A DNA stretch of 7,243 nucleotides from the NCBI GenBank assembly GCA_018056275.1, contig JAGPFW010000034.1:1-7243 (forward strand). Reading direction: 5' to 3'. Below are positions 6,766-7,243 of the stretch, one piece after another (the stretch's first letter is position 1; each line of letters starts with the position of its first letter). Under the pieces are notes generated by a model that was not told the DNA's origin, made no database searches, and saw nothing but the letters and a program-made list of their open reading frames with translations. Made by a program: the position numbers and the translations under genes. Source of the stretch: Patescibacteria group bacterium (lineage in GTDB: Bacteria; Patescibacteriota; WWE3; UBA101185; UBA10185).

Positions 6766-7243
6766 ATGCAATTCGTAGCAGAGGAAAAGAGCGATAAAAT
6801 AAAGGGGACTCGTACAGTGTCCCATAAAAAAAAGAAAATTGGCATAGACTGTAGAATGTGGGATGAAACAGGAATCGGAAGATACATTAGAAATGTTGTT
6901 TCCCAAATTGCCAAGATAGATCATGAAAATCAATATGTGCTTTTTCTTCTTCCTAAAAACATGGACTCACAGGATTTTCCATCCAACTTTAGCAAAGTAC
7001 CTGTGGATATAAGATGGCATACTTTTGCAGAGCAAACAAAGCTTCCTTTTATATTTTTAAGTCAAAAGTTGGACCTTTTGTTTGTTCCTCATTTTAATGT
7101 TCCAATTCTGTATCCCAAAAAATTTGTAGCCTCCATACATGACCTTACTATATTGAGAGTAAAGACAGGTCGCGCAACTACATTACCCTACCCAATTTAC
7201 GCAATAAAACGAGTTGCCTTTAGAATTAATATTTTAAACACTG
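6766..7243 (+). CDS. GT4-family glycosyltransferase, mannosyltransferase-B-like, N-terminal part (truncated by window edge)
   Basis: The first 159 residues of a GT-B glycosyltransferase run off the right edge in an open frame. After a 23-residue charged leader ending in four lysines, strand 1 and its glycine loop read IGIDCRMWDETGIGRYIRNV (25-44), the characteristic opening of MtfB/WbaZ-type GT4 mannosyltransferases. Further family features are AEQTKLP (88-94), LDLLFVPHFNVP (98-109) and SIHDLTIL (123-130). The EX7E donor motif would lie in the missing half. The ATG at 6766 is preferred because a -10 element sits 6 nt upstream. A GTG at 6817, preceded by AAAGGGGA at 6801-6808, would give a protein lacking the first 17 residues and is a real alternative. 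It is divergent from the flippase with only 35 bp between starts and probably heads a further glycosyltransferase operon to the right. A mannose or rhamnose donor is plausible by family but not proven. Confidence 0.87.
   Translation, partial: MQFVAEEKSDKIKGTRTVSHKKKKIGIDCRMWDETGIGRYIRNVVSQIAKIDHENQYVLFLLPKNMDSQDFPSNFSKVPVDIRWHTFAEQTKLPFIFLSQKLDLLFVPHFNVPILYPKKFVASIHDLTILRVKTGRATTLPYPIYAIKRVAFRINILNT

Noticed and set aside
6826..6833. A8 tract near the start of the 6766 gene as a phase-variation switch
   Set aside because: Runs of 7-8 A or T occur elsewhere in the window within clearly intact genes (for example the A8 near 6279 in the flippase and the T8 near 3745 in the fusion gene), so this is expected from the AT-rich composition.

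Overview
The window is a dense piece of a cell-surface glycan biosynthesis locus from an AT-rich bacterium. Its style (short intergenic gaps, ATGA start/stop overlaps, several different GT4 glycosyltransferases in a row, very Phe/Ile/Leu-rich membrane proteins) suggests a Candidate Phyla Radiation (Patescibacteria) genome, perhaps of the Microgenomates type. That placement is an inference from gene style; no taxonomic marker gene is present. TGA serves as a stop (ends of the second and third genes) and none of the reading frames has an internal TGA, so the recoded TGA=Gly code of some Patescibacteria is not indicated.

Layout: positions 1-5543 hold one tightly packed plus-strand gene run. It contains the tail of a glycosyltransferase (1-274), a complete GT4 glycosyltransferase (278-1423), a second, divergent GT4-like glycosyltransferase (1420-2619) and a very long membrane protein (2616-5543). 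The junctions are a 3-nt gap followed by two 4-nt ATGA overlaps, so the run is almost certainly one operon whose promoter lies left of the window. The long protein joins an O-antigen ligase/polymerase-type (WaaL/Wzy/PglL-like) half to an ArnT/PMT-like lipid-linked-sugar transferase half in a single open frame. A Wzx/MATE-type polysaccharide flippase follows on the minus strand (5558-6730), convergent with the operon and separated from it by 14 bp. It is divergent from a plus-strand GT4 mannosyltransferase-like gene (6766 to the right edge, truncated). The 35-bp gap between those two start codons carries two back-to-back extended -10 elements, each exactly 6 nt from its ATG, as expected for two leaderless transcripts.

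How the parts fit (inference): the GT4 enzymes would build an oligosaccharide on a polyprenyl carrier on the cytoplasmic face. The Wzx-like protein would flip it. The two-part membrane protein would then act outside the membrane, polymerising the glycan or transferring it to an acceptor, and adding a further sugar from a polyprenyl-phosphate-sugar donor. The priming phosphoglycosyltransferase and nucleotide-sugar enzymes are not in this window. No stretch longer than 35 bp lacks a gene, and I saw no tRNA, rRNA, CRISPR or insertion sequence.
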